From Methanosarcina sp. ERenArc_MAG2 (lineage in GTDB: Archaea; Halobacteriota; Methanosarcinia; Methanosarcinales; Methanosarcinaceae), in contig JAMXHR010000011.1 of assembly GCA_023955635.1 (NCBI GenBank), positions 124,001 to 188,000 of the forward strand: a DNA stretch of 64,000 nucleotides. Reading direction: 5' to 3'. The position numbers and the translations under genes were made by a program. The notes beneath the pieces are model-generated. The model worked only from the letters and a program-made list of their open reading frames with translations, searched no databases and was not told the DNA's origin. This document shows, in pieces, positions 9,782 to 18,870 of the stretch (position 1 is the first letter of the stretch; each line of letters starts with the position of its first letter).

Positions 9782-10789
9782 ATGGACGAAATTGAAGTTA
9801 GAGAATTGGTGCCATCCGAATACAAAGAATGGGACCTGATTGTAGAAAAAGTTCAACCTGGTACACTCTTTCACACCAGCCAATGGCTGGAAATTTGCAG
9901 GGATGTTCTTGCCAAGGATCTCAGAATCTATGGTTGTTTCAGAAACGGTGAGCTTGTAGGAGGGTGCCCTCTTTTTATTAAAAATATTAAGGGAATGTTG
10001 AAAGTGGCAACTTCGACCTGTGATATGACCAGCTACAGTGGGCCTCTTATAAAAGAGAGTGCCAGTTCCAAAGCAAGTAAACGGGTACAGGAGACTCACG
10101 AAATCCTTAATCCCCTCAGGGAATTTCTCTGCAAGCAGGGATTTGACAGTATTCATCTTACTTTTTCTCCAGGCTTTGAGGATATAAGACCGTTTACGTG
10201 GAATGGATGGGATTCCACTGTGCATTATACTCATTATCTCAATCTGAAAGATAATGTAGATAATAATACTTCAAGAAAGATCCGGAGGGAACTTAAAACT
10301 GCAACTGAGGCAGGACTTAAAACCAGGGCATTGAATGATCCTGAAACATATTACCGCCTGCTTTCAATGGTCTACGAAAAACAGAATTTAGAACCTCCTT
10401 TGCCCAGAGAGTTTTTCGAAAGAGTATTTAAGCTGATTCAGGAAAAAGATATTGGTTACATGTTTGTCTCAGAGACTCCTGAGGGTGAGGCTGTTGCAGC
10501 TCATTTAAATCTGTATGGAAAGAAATGCATTGTAACATGGACTTCAGCCCTGAACCCGGCTTTTGGTCGTTTGGGTCCCAATGCTCTTCTGTATTATCAC
10601 GAGTTTCTTGACCTGCAATCCCGAAACTTCGAATACATGAACGTAATGGCAGCAAATATTTCTAAATTTGCGGATTTTATTATGGGCTTTTCTCCTGAGC
10701 TAATTCCCTACTATAGTGTGACTATGGAGAGTAAAAAATATTCAATCGCGAAAACCTTATACAAAACCACTCATAAGGAAAGTTACTGA
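9782..10789 (+). CDS. FemAB/GNAT-like acyl- or aminoacyl-transferase
   Basis: The 335-residue protein matches the FemAB-type double-GNAT pattern seen in surface-polymer gene clusters. It has an N-terminal TLFHTSQWLEI segment, a central KIRRELKTATEAG block, and a C-terminal acetyltransferase-like part with AAHLNLYGKKCIVTWTSAL and LGPNALLYYHEF. Members of this family transfer acyl or aminoacyl groups to polysaccharide or peptidoglycan precursors; the substrate here is unknown. It lies 78 bp downstream of the GT4 gene and is followed by a hairpin with a T-rich tail, so it looks like the last gene of the operon. Confidence 0.72.
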   Translation: MDEIEVRELVPSEYKEWDLIVEKVQPGTLFHTSQWLEICRDVLAKDLRIYGCFRNGELVGGCPLFIKNIKGMLKVATSTCDMTSYSGPLIKESASSKASKRVQETHEILNPLREFLCKQGFDSIHLTFSPGFEDIRPFTWNGWDSTVHYTHYLNLKDNVDNNTSRKIRRELKTATEAGLKTRALNDPETYYRLLSMVYEKQNLEPPLPREFFERVFKLIQEKDIGYMFVSETPEGEAVAAHLNLYGKKCIVTWTSALNPAFGRLGPNALLYYHEFLDLQSRNFEYMNVMAANISKFADFIMGFSPELIPYYSVTMESKKYSIAKTLYKTTHKESY

Positions 10790-10822
10790 TAAAAATAACA
10801 AATTTCTTAAAAAATATACAAA

Positions 10823-10860
10823 TCGGGATTTTCCCGAAATTATTTTTTTATCGTTTTTTT
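10823..10860 (+). terminator. Hairpin with poly-T tail after the glycan operon
   Basis: A short stem (cggga paired with tcccg) is followed by two T-rich runs within 30 bases. It sits 34 bp after the stop of the FemAB-like gene. The rest of the 10790-11138 gap shows nothing else I can support. Confidence 0.6.
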
Positions 10861-11138
10861 CTAATTGATTTTTTCCTGAATGAAACTCTGCTTTTCCTTA
10901 TAAAGGCTGTATTTTTAGCTATATTCGGCAGCAAGTATCTCTCAACACATTTAAATTTTTGATTGAATTTTTGATGATAACTCTGAAAATCAGCCTCACA
11001 CAGGCCAAGTTTCTAACGTTATTCTCTCTCAACAATAAATATAAATCTATGAAGATGTTGTCAACATTTTGAAAACATAAATATTCATATAATTTTAAAA
11101 TTCTTGATGAAATCGACGGCAGTAATAAACTAAACTAA

Positions 11139-12471
11139 ACTAAGGAATGCTGCAAATATAACTTCAATTTTTCACTTGTGGAATTGCTCTGTAATTCCAT
11201 TTTCCTAAATAATCATCAAATACAATTTTCATTTTTTCCTTGAAGTTTTCAGTTGCTTTTCTTCCCGTGGCATAAACTTTATCCTTTATAGTCGAAAACA
11301 CTTTGAGTCCTGTAGATGTGTAAGTCTTCTCAACAAGGCTTTTGACCACCTCAATATTGCTGAAAACAGTACCTTTGCATGCATTCGTAACATGACAGAA
11401 TAACCTGTGTTCTATTGGATTGTATTTCGACGTATATGGTGGATAATGAGCCATTCTGATTTCAATTCCAATTTCATTTACCATCTTTTGCAAATCTTCC
11501 TTGAAAATATAATTCCTGCTTGAGTTGCTTCCACCACCATCAGCTAAGGTTAAAATGCTATTTGCTTCTGGATATTTGTTTTTACCGTATTTTTCCCACC
11601 AGTCTTTAATGCAGTCACAACAAAACTCGCTTGTATCCTTACTGGTTCCTAGGGTGATGTATCCTTCGTTACTTTTTAGATCGTATATGCCATGTGGAAT
11701 TACAACCCCATCTGAAAATGTATTGAAGTCGTGGTCATATACCTTTACTGTGTGGGTACAATAAACTTTACCATCACGGTAGAAATTACCTATGACTTCT
11801 TTTTTTACATCTATACTGATAATAGGATTAGCGCTTTTTGAGTACTCTTCCTTTAACTCGTGAATTCTCTCAAATTGCTCATTTCTATCTTTAGAGTCTT
11901 TCATTGTGACAGCTTTTTGCATTTTCCTTTTTACAAAACCATGTTTCTTTAAGAGCTGCTTTACTACATAGGGAGTTATATTCATACCCTTTGATTTAAA
12001 AACCTTTGAAATTTCTTTAAGGTTCAGGTTTGTCCATTTTAGTTCTTCATCCATAGGGCTTCCAGCCGTATGGTTTTTTAGAATATCAAAAAATATTTCA
12101 TCGATATTTTCCACCGTGTCGATGATTTTCTTTTTACCCCCACCAGGCTTTCGAATTCTGTCCTCTGGGGTTTCTGTACCATTGGTGATTTCATTAATTC
12201 CAGCCATGACAGTCTGAAAGTGGCAGCCCAGGACACTACTAATATAGATTTGTCCTCCGTGACCTAATTTAATTGCTTCGATAGCTGCGTATCTTCTCCG
12301 ATCTTTCTCGTTCAAACTATCATAAAATGCTTTCATTCGAGTTTCAATTTCTTCAGGATATTTTATGCGTAGCGTCAAATTAGATTCCTTTTAATCATTT
12401 GTAATGGCTTCTAACAAACATTATAGATGGTAAGAGAAATAATTGAAATTATATATGTTTTGTTCCTTAGT
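11139..12471. mobile_element. ISAzo13-family insertion sequence, about 1.33 kb
   Basis: The two ends share a related terminal repeat: actaaggaa followed by a similar AT-rich block ending in ttcaat on the left (from 11139), and the complement ending at 12471 on the right. They enclose a single intact transposase gene. The left flank is a short tandem run of taaac units, which obscures any target duplication. A decayed remnant of the same family lies at 18391-18480. Exact ends are uncertain by a few bases. The gap from 12472 to the flippase at 12719 shows no gene. Confidence 0.7.
11164..12378 (-). CDS. ISAzo13-family transposase
   Basis: This 404-residue transposase contains the ISAzo13 hallmarks: an N-terminal helical region (RRRYAAIEAIKLGHGGQIYIS), the basic linker RKPGGGKKKI, the DPxxxLxWT-like segment SPMDEELKWTNLNLKEIS, and an RNase H-like catalytic core. 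The core acidic positions include ISIDVKKE, LADGGGSNSSRN and the NPIEHRLF block. Translation starts at TTG 12378. The frame is open over its full length, so the copy could be active. It sits between the FemAB-like gene and the flippase, splitting the glycan locus. Confidence 0.87.
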   Translation of the reverse strand: MTLRIKYPEEIETRMKAFYDSLNEKDRRRYAAIEAIKLGHGGQIYISSVLGCHFQTVMAGINEITNGTETPEDRIRKPGGGKKKIIDTVENIDEIFFDILKNHTAGSPMDEELKWTNLNLKEISKVFKSKGMNITPYVVKQLLKKHGFVKRKMQKAVTMKDSKDRNEQFERIHELKEEYSKSANPIISIDVKKEVIGNFYRDGKVYCTHTVKVYDHDFNTFSDGVVIPHGIYDLKSNEGYITLGTSKDTSEFCCDCIKDWWEKYGKNKYPEANSILTLADGGGSNSSRNYIFKEDLQKMVNEIGIEIRMAHYPPYTSKYNPIEHRLFCHVTNACKGTVFSNIEVVKSLVEKTYTSTGLKVFSTIKDKVYATGRKATENFKEKMKIVFDDYLGKWNYRAIPQVKN

Positions 12472-12718
12472 AAAATATAATTGAGCGTTAAGGAGAAATA
12501 ATATGATCTCAATTGTGACTGGGGATGGAAAATAAGAGAACGGAGAAATTTATTCGAGAAGGGTTCATTAATAAGGGAGCTTAGAGGAGAGATAAGTCAG
12601 ACAGGTAACATTCGCTTGAGGATATTATTCCCAGAGCTGCAGATTTCAAAGAGAAAAACGGCTTAAAAATTTCAGGAATATATGAATTCTAGAGGTAATT
12701 TCGTTCAAGGTACTGGCT

Positions 12719-14215
12719 ATGGATAAAAAGGCATCAGAAGCGACAGAGAATATATCTCAAAATAACAAGAAGGAAAGCTTTGCATCCGATGTGCTGACAC
12801 TTGCAGGCGGGACAACCTTTGCTCAAATCCTTACAATTCTCTCTGCTCCTGTGTTGACCCGCCTGTACGGGCCCGAAGATTTCGGAGTGTGGGCTTTGTA
12901 CATTTCTATCACCAGCATTATCAGCGTAATTGCGTGCATGAGGTATGAATATTCCATAATGTTGCCTGAATCGGATGAAGATGCCGTAAATCTATTAGGG
13001 CTGAGTTTACTGGCAGTGATTTTCGTAAGCTGTTTAACCCTTCTAATTGTATGGTATTTTAAAGAACCCATAGTTAACATTCTAAATTCTCAGCAGATAG
13101 GGAACTATCTCTGGCTTGTACCTCCATTTATTTTTGTAAATGGTTTATTTCTTGCACTAAATAACTGGAATTCGAGAACAAAACTTTTCAAAAGGCTCTC
13201 CCTTTCAAGAATTTTCAGTTCGGTTTCTTCTACTGCAACACAAATAGGTTTCGGGCTTGTAGAAAAAGTCGGTGGAGGCGGATTAGTAGCTGGAAGTCTT
13301 ACCGGACAGTCTATTGCAACATTTGTGCTTGGAGGACAAATCTGGAGAGATGATAGGAAGCTGATTGTGAAAAGTCTGCATTGGAGGAAAATTTATGAGG
13401 GGTTTAAGAAGTACCGTAAGTTTTCGCTTATAGATACCTGGGCTGCCCTTATGAACTCAGTCTCCTGGCAGCTTCCTGCCTTCCTTCTTGCGGCTTTCTT
13501 CACGCCTGCAGTAGTAGGTTTTTACTCCCTTGGCTTTCGCCTTTTACAGCTTCCAATGAGTTTCATTGGGGGCTCTATTTCACAGGTATTCTTTCAGAGG
13601 GCGTCAAGAGCTTTAGCCGAAGGCACCCTCCATTCCCTTGTGGAGAACGTTTTCAAAATACTTGTGATCATAGGCATGTTTCCGATGTTGACTCTGACAA
13701 TTGTAGGCAGCGATGTCTTTACCGTCGTTTTCGGAAACGCCTGGGCAGAAGCAGGCGTTTACGCCCAGATCCTGAGTCTCTGGGCTTTTATCTGGTTTAT
13801 TTCGTCCCCACTAACCACGATATACGTTGTAGTCGAAAAGCATCACTTTGGTTTTAACTACAATTTTTTCAACCTTACTACGCGTCTTCTTTCGCTTATT
13901 ATCGGTGGCCTACTGGGAAGCGCACGTATAGCACTGATCCTTTTCTCGATATCAGGAATTGTGGTATACGGTTACCTTTGCCTGAAAATGATGTCCTATT
14001 CCGGCGTAAAGGCTTCAAGAGCCATGAAAATAGTATTCTCCAATTTGATCCTCTTTGTCCCTACAGGAGTTATCCTGGTTGCTCTCAAAACTGTAGAGAT
14101 AAACCAGATGCTGCTTGTTGTCTTTTCTGGCGTAGTTATCTGCATTTATTACCTTTATATTTTGAAAACCGATGTACAGATCAAAGAAATAATAAGAGAA
14201 TTCAAATACTCCTGA
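12719..14215 (+). CDS. Polysaccharide flippase (Wzx-like, MOP superfamily)
   Basis: The 498-residue protein is highly hydrophobic, with about 12 to 14 membrane helices. It has the family N-terminal pattern LAGGTTFAQILTILSAPVLTRLYGPEDFG and a mid-protein FYSLGFRLLQLPMSFIGGSISQVFF block. Proteins of this group flip lipid-linked oligosaccharides to the outer face. It is separated from the glycosyltransferase operon by the ISAzo13 copy, which may have been inserted between formerly adjacent genes. Its length is normal and the frame is intact. The specific lipid-linked substrate is not predictable. Confidence 0.88.
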   Translation: MDKKASEATENISQNNKKESFASDVLTLAGGTTFAQILTILSAPVLTRLYGPEDFGVWALYISITSIISVIACMRYEYSIMLPESDEDAVNLLGLSLLAVIFVSCLTLLIVWYFKEPIVNILNSQQIGNYLWLVPPFIFVNGLFLALNNWNSRTKLFKRLSLSRIFSSVSSTATQIGFGLVEKVGGGGLVAGSLTGQSIATFVLGGQIWRDDRKLIVKSLHWRKIYEGFKKYRKFSLIDTWAALMNSVSWQLPAFLLAAFFTPAVVGFYSLGFRLLQLPMSFIGGSISQVFFQRASRALAEGTLHSLVENVFKILVIIGMFPMLTLTIVGSDVFTVVFGNAWAEAGVYAQILSLWAFIWFISSPLTTIYVVVEKHHFGFNYNFFNLTTRLLSLIIGGLLGSARIALILFSISGIVVYGYLCLKMMSYSGVKASRAMKIVFSNLILFVPTGVILVALKTVEINQMLLVVFSGVVICIYYLYILKTDVQIKEIIREFKYS

Positions 14216-14237
14216 AAAGCCTGATTACTGTATGAAA

Positions 14238-14346
14238 ACTAGTGTCCTGGCAATTTAATTAGAGGGCATTAATATTTAAACTAGCCCTTATACGTAATCC
14301 CTTTCTTAATTATGGTGATCCATAACTAAATTTCCTAGACACTAGT
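14238..14346. repeat. Short inverted-repeat element, about 109 bp
   Basis: Two imperfect 22-bp inverted repeats, 18 of 22 matching, bound this AT-rich segment. The left end starts actagtgtcctgg, and the right end is the complement of actagtgtctagg. It lies just after the flippase stop. It could be a small non-autonomous element or a bidirectional terminator; its family is not recognised. Confidence 0.55.
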
Positions 14347-14841
14347 GTGTCGATTCTAAATTAATTGCATATTTTTTCATATCATAATTCCGCCAGAATC
14401 TTATATTTTTCTTCAACTTTATATACCCACATAAAATATCACAGGTTCCCTGTTGAGTAAATTTATGTATTGAGTGATCCTGTTCTATACCCAATCTTTT
14501 GGTTTCATACATGTGATCGTGATAACCCATGAACGAGATCTGCCTGTAATCTTCTTGGTCTCAACCCTCCGTGTTATCCTTCAGGCTTTCTCTAACTCAA
14601 AAATCCAAAACTCTGTTTATTTGAGTTCTTACGATATTGTAAGCAATGTTTAATTCCAAAGAGATTTCAGCATTGTTTGCTGCCTGAAAACTTAGAACAA
14701 TTTTAGCTCGTTAAACAAGACTTTCTAGTTGACTTCTGGAATTACTTAACTTGCTCAAGTAATCTTCTTCTCAAATAAGTGAGTTCTATAAATAACTTTT
14801 AGCAAGTTTTGCTTTGCAGACTTAGATCCGAAAAGTGTGCC
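14347..14841. other. Gene-poor stretch between flippase and ChaB-like gene
   Basis: The minus strand has a 62-codon open stretch at 14342-14530 (start MGYHDHMYETKRLG) that matches nothing I recognise and partly overlaps the inverted repeat. It may be a remnant of a decayed gene. No RNA gene or further element was seen. Confidence 0.35.
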
Positions 14842-15075
14842 TTAGTCTTTCTTTTTGATCCAGTTCCCTTTAGAGTCTTTTTCATAAACTTTCTTAACTG
14901 CATTCCAAGCAACCTTATGAGCAGTCTCTTCCCTCGATGCATCCCCTTTTCTTTCAGAAGGTTCTTTATATTCATCCCATGCATTATTGAAAGCTTTCCT
15001 GTAAATTTCTTGTCCATGTTCAGGCAAGTTCTCTCTAACTGTTTCCGGTAGTTCAGAATTGCTCTTATATGACAT
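14842..15075 (-). CDS. ChaB-like small protein
   Basis: The 77-residue soluble protein carries the ChaB fold pattern: LPETVRENLPEHGQEIYRKAFNNA near the N terminus and EETAHKVAWNAVKKVYEKDSKGNW at the C terminus. ChaB was named as a cation-transport regulator, but its biochemical role is unclear. A good Shine-Dalgarno site (gagggg) precedes ATG 15075. It stands alone, with gene-poor DNA on both sides, and has no evident link to glycan synthesis. Confidence 0.82.
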   Translation of the reverse strand: MSYKSNSELPETVRENLPEHGQEIYRKAFNNAWDEYKEPSERKGDASREETAHKVAWNAVKKVYEKDSKGNWIKKKD

Positions 15076-15458
15076 TTATTTCCCCTCATTTAGATATGGA
15101 AGATTATTTTAAAAACATTTGTATAACTTCGTTAATCTTTAAGCCTTCTTTAGTATAAGATAAGAGACAGCAGTAAAAGCAAGATAGTTTTCAATCTCTA
15201 TTATACACGGTTTTTGCATCCGAGTACAAAATTAATAGGAGACTGTCAAAGATTTGCTATTGATTTTAGTTAAACTGCATAAGTTATAACTGATCAAACA
15301 CTTCAACAATATTAAAAACGTTTCAACACTCTTGCTTATTCGTAATTGAAGTAGATATGAGTCCAATATTATTCACAAAAAGTCCCTGTAAGAACAGAGA
15401 ATCAGATGAGTTACAAGCCAGAGATTCAGTGTAAATCCGATATTTTCTGGAAAAAATC

Positions 15459-15657
15459 GACTCAGTACCAAAATCCAGTGATGAACGTAAAATTAAAAAT
15501 CACTAGATTTTGTAATTGGTTACAATCCTTGTGATTTTACTTCTAGGTTGAAGCCTTTAGATATCGAATGTTAATTTTGATTGGAGGCTGAATTCTTCTT
15601 ACGAATTCAGATTTTCAATCAAGAAATGCAAAAATCACTAGATTTTGGACCAGAGTC
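15459..15657. mobile_element. 199-bp MITE copy B, inverted relative to copy A
   Basis: Read on the opposite strand, this unit appears identical base for base to copy A at 4247-4445, with the same 24-bp imperfect terminal repeats. Unlike copy A, it has no matching 9-bp flanks (gaaaaaatc on the left, aaaatcaga on the right). The remainder of the 15076-15818 interval shows no supported gene; it is AT-rich and probably untranslated. Confidence 0.86.
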
Positions 15658-15818
15658 AAAATCAGATAAAAAGAATATAATTCCCTGATCTCGCCACTGC
15701 CCGAAATTCAATGAATTGTCGGAACCACTCATATATAGTCACGAGGCTAAATAATGCAACAACTCAATGAGCTACTAAATTGTTTTTGTTGCAATAATTA
15801 CAGGCGTGACTATAGGTT

Positions 15819-16789
15819 TCAAGCCATCTTTGCATCCGTCATGATTGTAGATATCGAATGCAGCAGAATACCTATCAAAGCCATGAAAGTCCCTACAATA
15901 ATAAACAGGACCATGAGCATTGTGGGCCCGAACTGCAGACTTTCACCCATTGTGAATTTTTGCAGGAAATTCGCGCCCATGTAGAGACCGAGGACTCCGA
16001 GAGAAATACCCGGGACTGTGAAGTAGTAGAGGGGATTGTTGAACTTTATGTCCTTTAAGACCATAACGAGAACCTCGAAGCCATGTTTTATTGGGTTTAC
16101 GGTTGAACAGCCAACATCATAACGGACGCCGATCTCAATTTCTTTTATTCGAAGGCAGTATTTGCCTGCGTCAACGAGCATTTCACTTTCTATTGCCATG
16201 CCCTGGGTGTTGAAGCGAAAGAGATCTTTTGTAGAGGCGGAAAAGGCACGGAACCCGCTCTGAGAATCTGTGATCTGGAGACCTGAGTTCATTTTAGTTG
16301 CAGTATCAAGAATGGTCTGGCCGATGCGACGGTAAACTGGAGTGTTTTTATCCAGACCGCTCATGTATCGGCTGCCGTTGACCATATCTGTATCCCCTTC
16401 AAGAATAGGAGAAACGAGCTTAGGTATATCGGCAGGGTTGTGCTGGCCATCCGAATCCATGGTCACTATTATATCGGCTCCAAGGTCAACTGCGGCTGTA
16501 AAACCGGTCTTGAGAGCTTCACCTTTTCCCATATTAACTTCATGGATGATCACTTCAGCTCCGGCTTTCCTGGCAACCTCGGCTGTCCTGTCTGAGCTAC
16601 CATCGTCGACTACGATAACGTTATCTACGTAGTTTCTAGTAAGGAGAATTATGCTCCCAATGGAAACTTCTTCATTGTAGGCAGGAAGGATTACCGTGAT
16701 TTTTGGGGGGCTGTACCTAACATGCACACTTTTTCCTCATTTGTACTCATGTGCCTGGCGCTTTTGCTCATAGGCAATGGATTGCTCAT
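15819..16789 (-). CDS. GT2 polyprenyl-phosphate sugar synthase-like protein A, probable assembly frameshift
   Basis: This is a dolichyl-phosphate-mannose-synthase-like GT2: ITVILPAYNEEVSIGS, IVVDDGSSDRTAEVA, and an intact catalytic TMDSDGQHNPADIP with the DXD aspartates. Further on are GSRYM and SQSGFRAFS, then two C-terminal membrane helices. In the frame with the main body, the first start would be ATG 16727. Restoring one base in the G run at 16705-16710 extends the protein upstream to ATG 16789. It then has 323 residues, exactly the length of its neighbour paralog, and the same ribosome-binding context (ggggtcat). It likely loads a sugar on a lipid phosphate for surface glycosylation. Confidence 0.84.
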
Positions 16790-16806
16790 TTTGAATGACC
16801 CCCGAA

Positions 16807-17777
16807 TTATATCTCCGTTTGCGTGGTCACCTCTGCCAAGGAATAAATCACAATTCCCTCATTGTCATACAGATCCCGGCAACAGCGAGGAAAACCATCA
16901 GGAATACAGACCAGCTGTGCAGACCTTCTATTCCAAGAAGAAAAGCTTCAAGAAATTTCAAACCCATATAGAAGCCGCATGTAGCAAGGGCAAAACCGGG
17001 AACTGCATACAAGTAAAGCGGCTTATTGACCTCTATATCCTTTACTATAGTCTTCAGAGCTCCAAGAATGTACTTAATCGGATCTCTAACCGAGCCTTCA
17101 AAGTCATGAAAGGCCCCGATTTCGACTTCTTTTATGCGGATGCCGGATTTGCCTTCTTCGGCGGGCGTTTTGCTTTCTACTGACATGCCTTGGACGTTGA
17201 AGCGGAGAATTCCTGTTTTAGAGACTGCAAAGGCGCGAAAGCAGCTCTGAGAATCTCTGATCATGAGACCAGAGTCCATATTGGTGAACCTGTCCAGAAT
17301 TGTCTGCCCTACGCGACGGTAGATTGAGGTGTTTTTGCTCAGGCTGTATAAATATGGGTTGCCGTTGACCATGTCTGCACTCCCTTTAATAATAGGGGCA
17401 ACGAGCCTGGGAATATCGGCAGGGTTGTGTTGGCCACCCGAATCCATTGTCACAATTATATCAGCGCCAAGATCGACTGCGGCTTTGAAGCCTGTTTCGA
17501 GAGCTGTGCCTTTTCCTTTGTTAGATGTGTGTACGATCACGTCTGCTCCGGCATTTTTTGCGATCTCGGCTGTCCGATCTGAGCTGCAGTCATCAACCAC
17601 GACCACATTATCGGCGTAGAGCCTAATGAGAAGGACAAGGCTTCCGATGGAAACTTCTTCATTGTAAGCAGGAAGAACCACCGTGACATTTTGAAGGACT
17701 CTGCCCTTCGCACATCTATTTTCTTTACGGACTGTAGACTGGGTGCTTTTGCCCATAAACAGTTGGTTGTTAATCAT
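16807..17777 (-). CDS. GT2 paralog B with altered catalytic motifs, probable assembly frameshift near C terminus
   Basis: This tandem paralog of the next gene on the minus strand is also 323 residues once one base is restored in the C run at 16856-16858; the repaired tail ends GIVIYSLAEVTTQTEI. It keeps the fold and both C-terminal helices. However, the donor-binding motif reads TMDSGGQH instead of TMDSDGQH, VDDGSSD is VDDCSSD, GSRY is GNPY, and SQSGFRA is SQSCFRA. These are substitutions, not indels, so they are unlikely to share the assembly-error cause. It may be catalytically weak or dead, with a regulatory or partner role, or an early pseudogene. The two genes are 17 bp apart and probably co-transcribed. 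Confidence 0.8.
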
Positions 17778-18390
17778 TTTTGATGACCCCTGGGTGTGTT
17801 ATGTAAATATTTTGTTTGTGTAAACATTTTATAAATAGTTTAAGATGGATATATGTATAAAGACATTGAAGGCCATTTTATCTGAATGAAACTAGGACCG
17901 TTGAATATGCTTTACAGTATTAATTTTTTAAAGTATAATTTGGAAGAAGATTATATAAATTTATTGACAGATGTAATACAATAAAATAAGAATCGAGAAA
18001 TAAAAGAATCGAAGGAGCCTTTGCTAAAATAACTATAATATTGTACAACTGAGCTAACGATCATTGAACACCCTTCAGAATTATTTGAATATAAGAATAT
18101 AAAGTATTGTCGATAAAAAGATAAGTTTCAGAATCAACATCAAAAAGCTCAGTGCTTTTAATATTCCAGTCCCGCAGGCTTGGAGATATTTGAGAATTTA
18201 GTTTCAGGTGCCTGAAAGTTTAAGACTATGTTATCCTTGCTCACTACTTGCCGCATTTTTTCAATATTAAAAAGAAGAGGAATAAGGTAAATTATCAGAC
18301 ATAAAACATGTTGAATAAGTCTGCCTGATCCAAAGGAGAAGAGGGCCCTGAAAAAGAAAGAAATGACCAAAAAACATCCATAGTAATAAA
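17778..18390. other. AT-rich gene-poor stretch
   Basis: This very AT-rich stretch includes the promoter region of the GT2 pair. A 70-codon minus-strand open stretch at 18158-18370 (MVISFFFRALFSFGSG start, one hydrophobic segment) cannot be assigned and is weakly supported as a gene. Confidence 0.35.
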
Positions 18391-18480
18391 ATAGTAAAGA
18401 ATCATAAAAAATAACTTCAAGATTTTACTTTTGGGATGACTCTAATTTAATTTCCCTAAATAACTATCAAAGACAATATC
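18391..18480 (-). pseudogene. Decayed 3' end of an ISAzo13-family element
   Basis: The minus strand reads IVFDSYLGKLN, then a stop, then SHPKS. This aligns with the transposase C terminus IVFDDYLGKWNYRAIPQVKN of the intact copy at 11164-12378. The nucleotide alignment continues through the terminal region (agtaaagaat against actaaggaat, then aataacttcaa). The upstream part of the transposase is missing. The minus strand beyond it (to 18602) has a short frame containing GDTLQIFLEGQ, faintly like the secreted protein at 20573, but this is too short to call. Confidence 0.72.
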
Positions 18481-18616
18481 GGAACAAAAATACTTGAAAC
18501 TATAGTTCCATCATCCCTAAGCTGCCCCTCTAGGAAAATTTGCAGCGTATCACCCTTATACATAACGAAACCTCGGAAGAACCAGTTGTTTTCATCCTTC
18601 ATTCAAGGAAAAAAAT

Positions 18617-18691
18617 ATGAAATTTGAGTTCTTACTCTTAAATAAGACTGAAAAAAACATACCTTACAGAAATCTTCATCTGTGGATGTAA
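18617..18691 (+). pseudogene. Fragment of a DUF1616 gene C terminus
   Basis: The 24 codons from ATG 18617 read FEFLLLNKTEKNIPYRNLHLW and then stop. This closely matches LEFLLFNETEKTVPYRNLHLW at the end of the intact DUF1616 protein encoded at 25529-26425. The rest of the gene is absent. It is a leftover from duplication or rearrangement and lies directly beside the decayed insertion sequence. The following bases to about 18764 contain an open but unassigned short tail. Confidence 0.72.
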
Positions 18692-18777
18692 ACACAATAG
18701 AAGCACTTGAGGACTTAGAAGTTTCGGAAGCGGAAGAGATAACTGTAAAGAGACAGAAGTCTTAAATTTTTAGGGCA

Positions 18778-18870
18778 GCAACCTTCATATACCAGCCTCT
18801 AAGCTACGTCTTCCGTGGCCCCAGAGTTTTAGTACTGCGGCACTCAACCATCCAGACTAACCCATTTCCT
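18778..18870. other. GC-rich island in AT-rich desert, candidate structured RNA
   Basis: About 90 bases of roughly half GC (containing ctacgtcttccgtggcccc and agtactgcggcactc) stand out from neighbours that are mostly A and T. No reading frame runs through it convincingly. In AT-rich archaeal genomes such islands often mark non-coding RNAs. Scattered 5S-rRNA-like words (agtactg, gtcttccgtgg) are present, but no 5S fold could be built by eye. Confidence 0.3.

Noticed and set aside
4247..15657. Composite-transposon reading of the segment between the two 199-bp elements
   Set aside because: Copy A has its own perfect 9-bp duplication on both sides, so it inserted alone. The outer flanks of the pair do not match, and no transposase with these ends lies inside.
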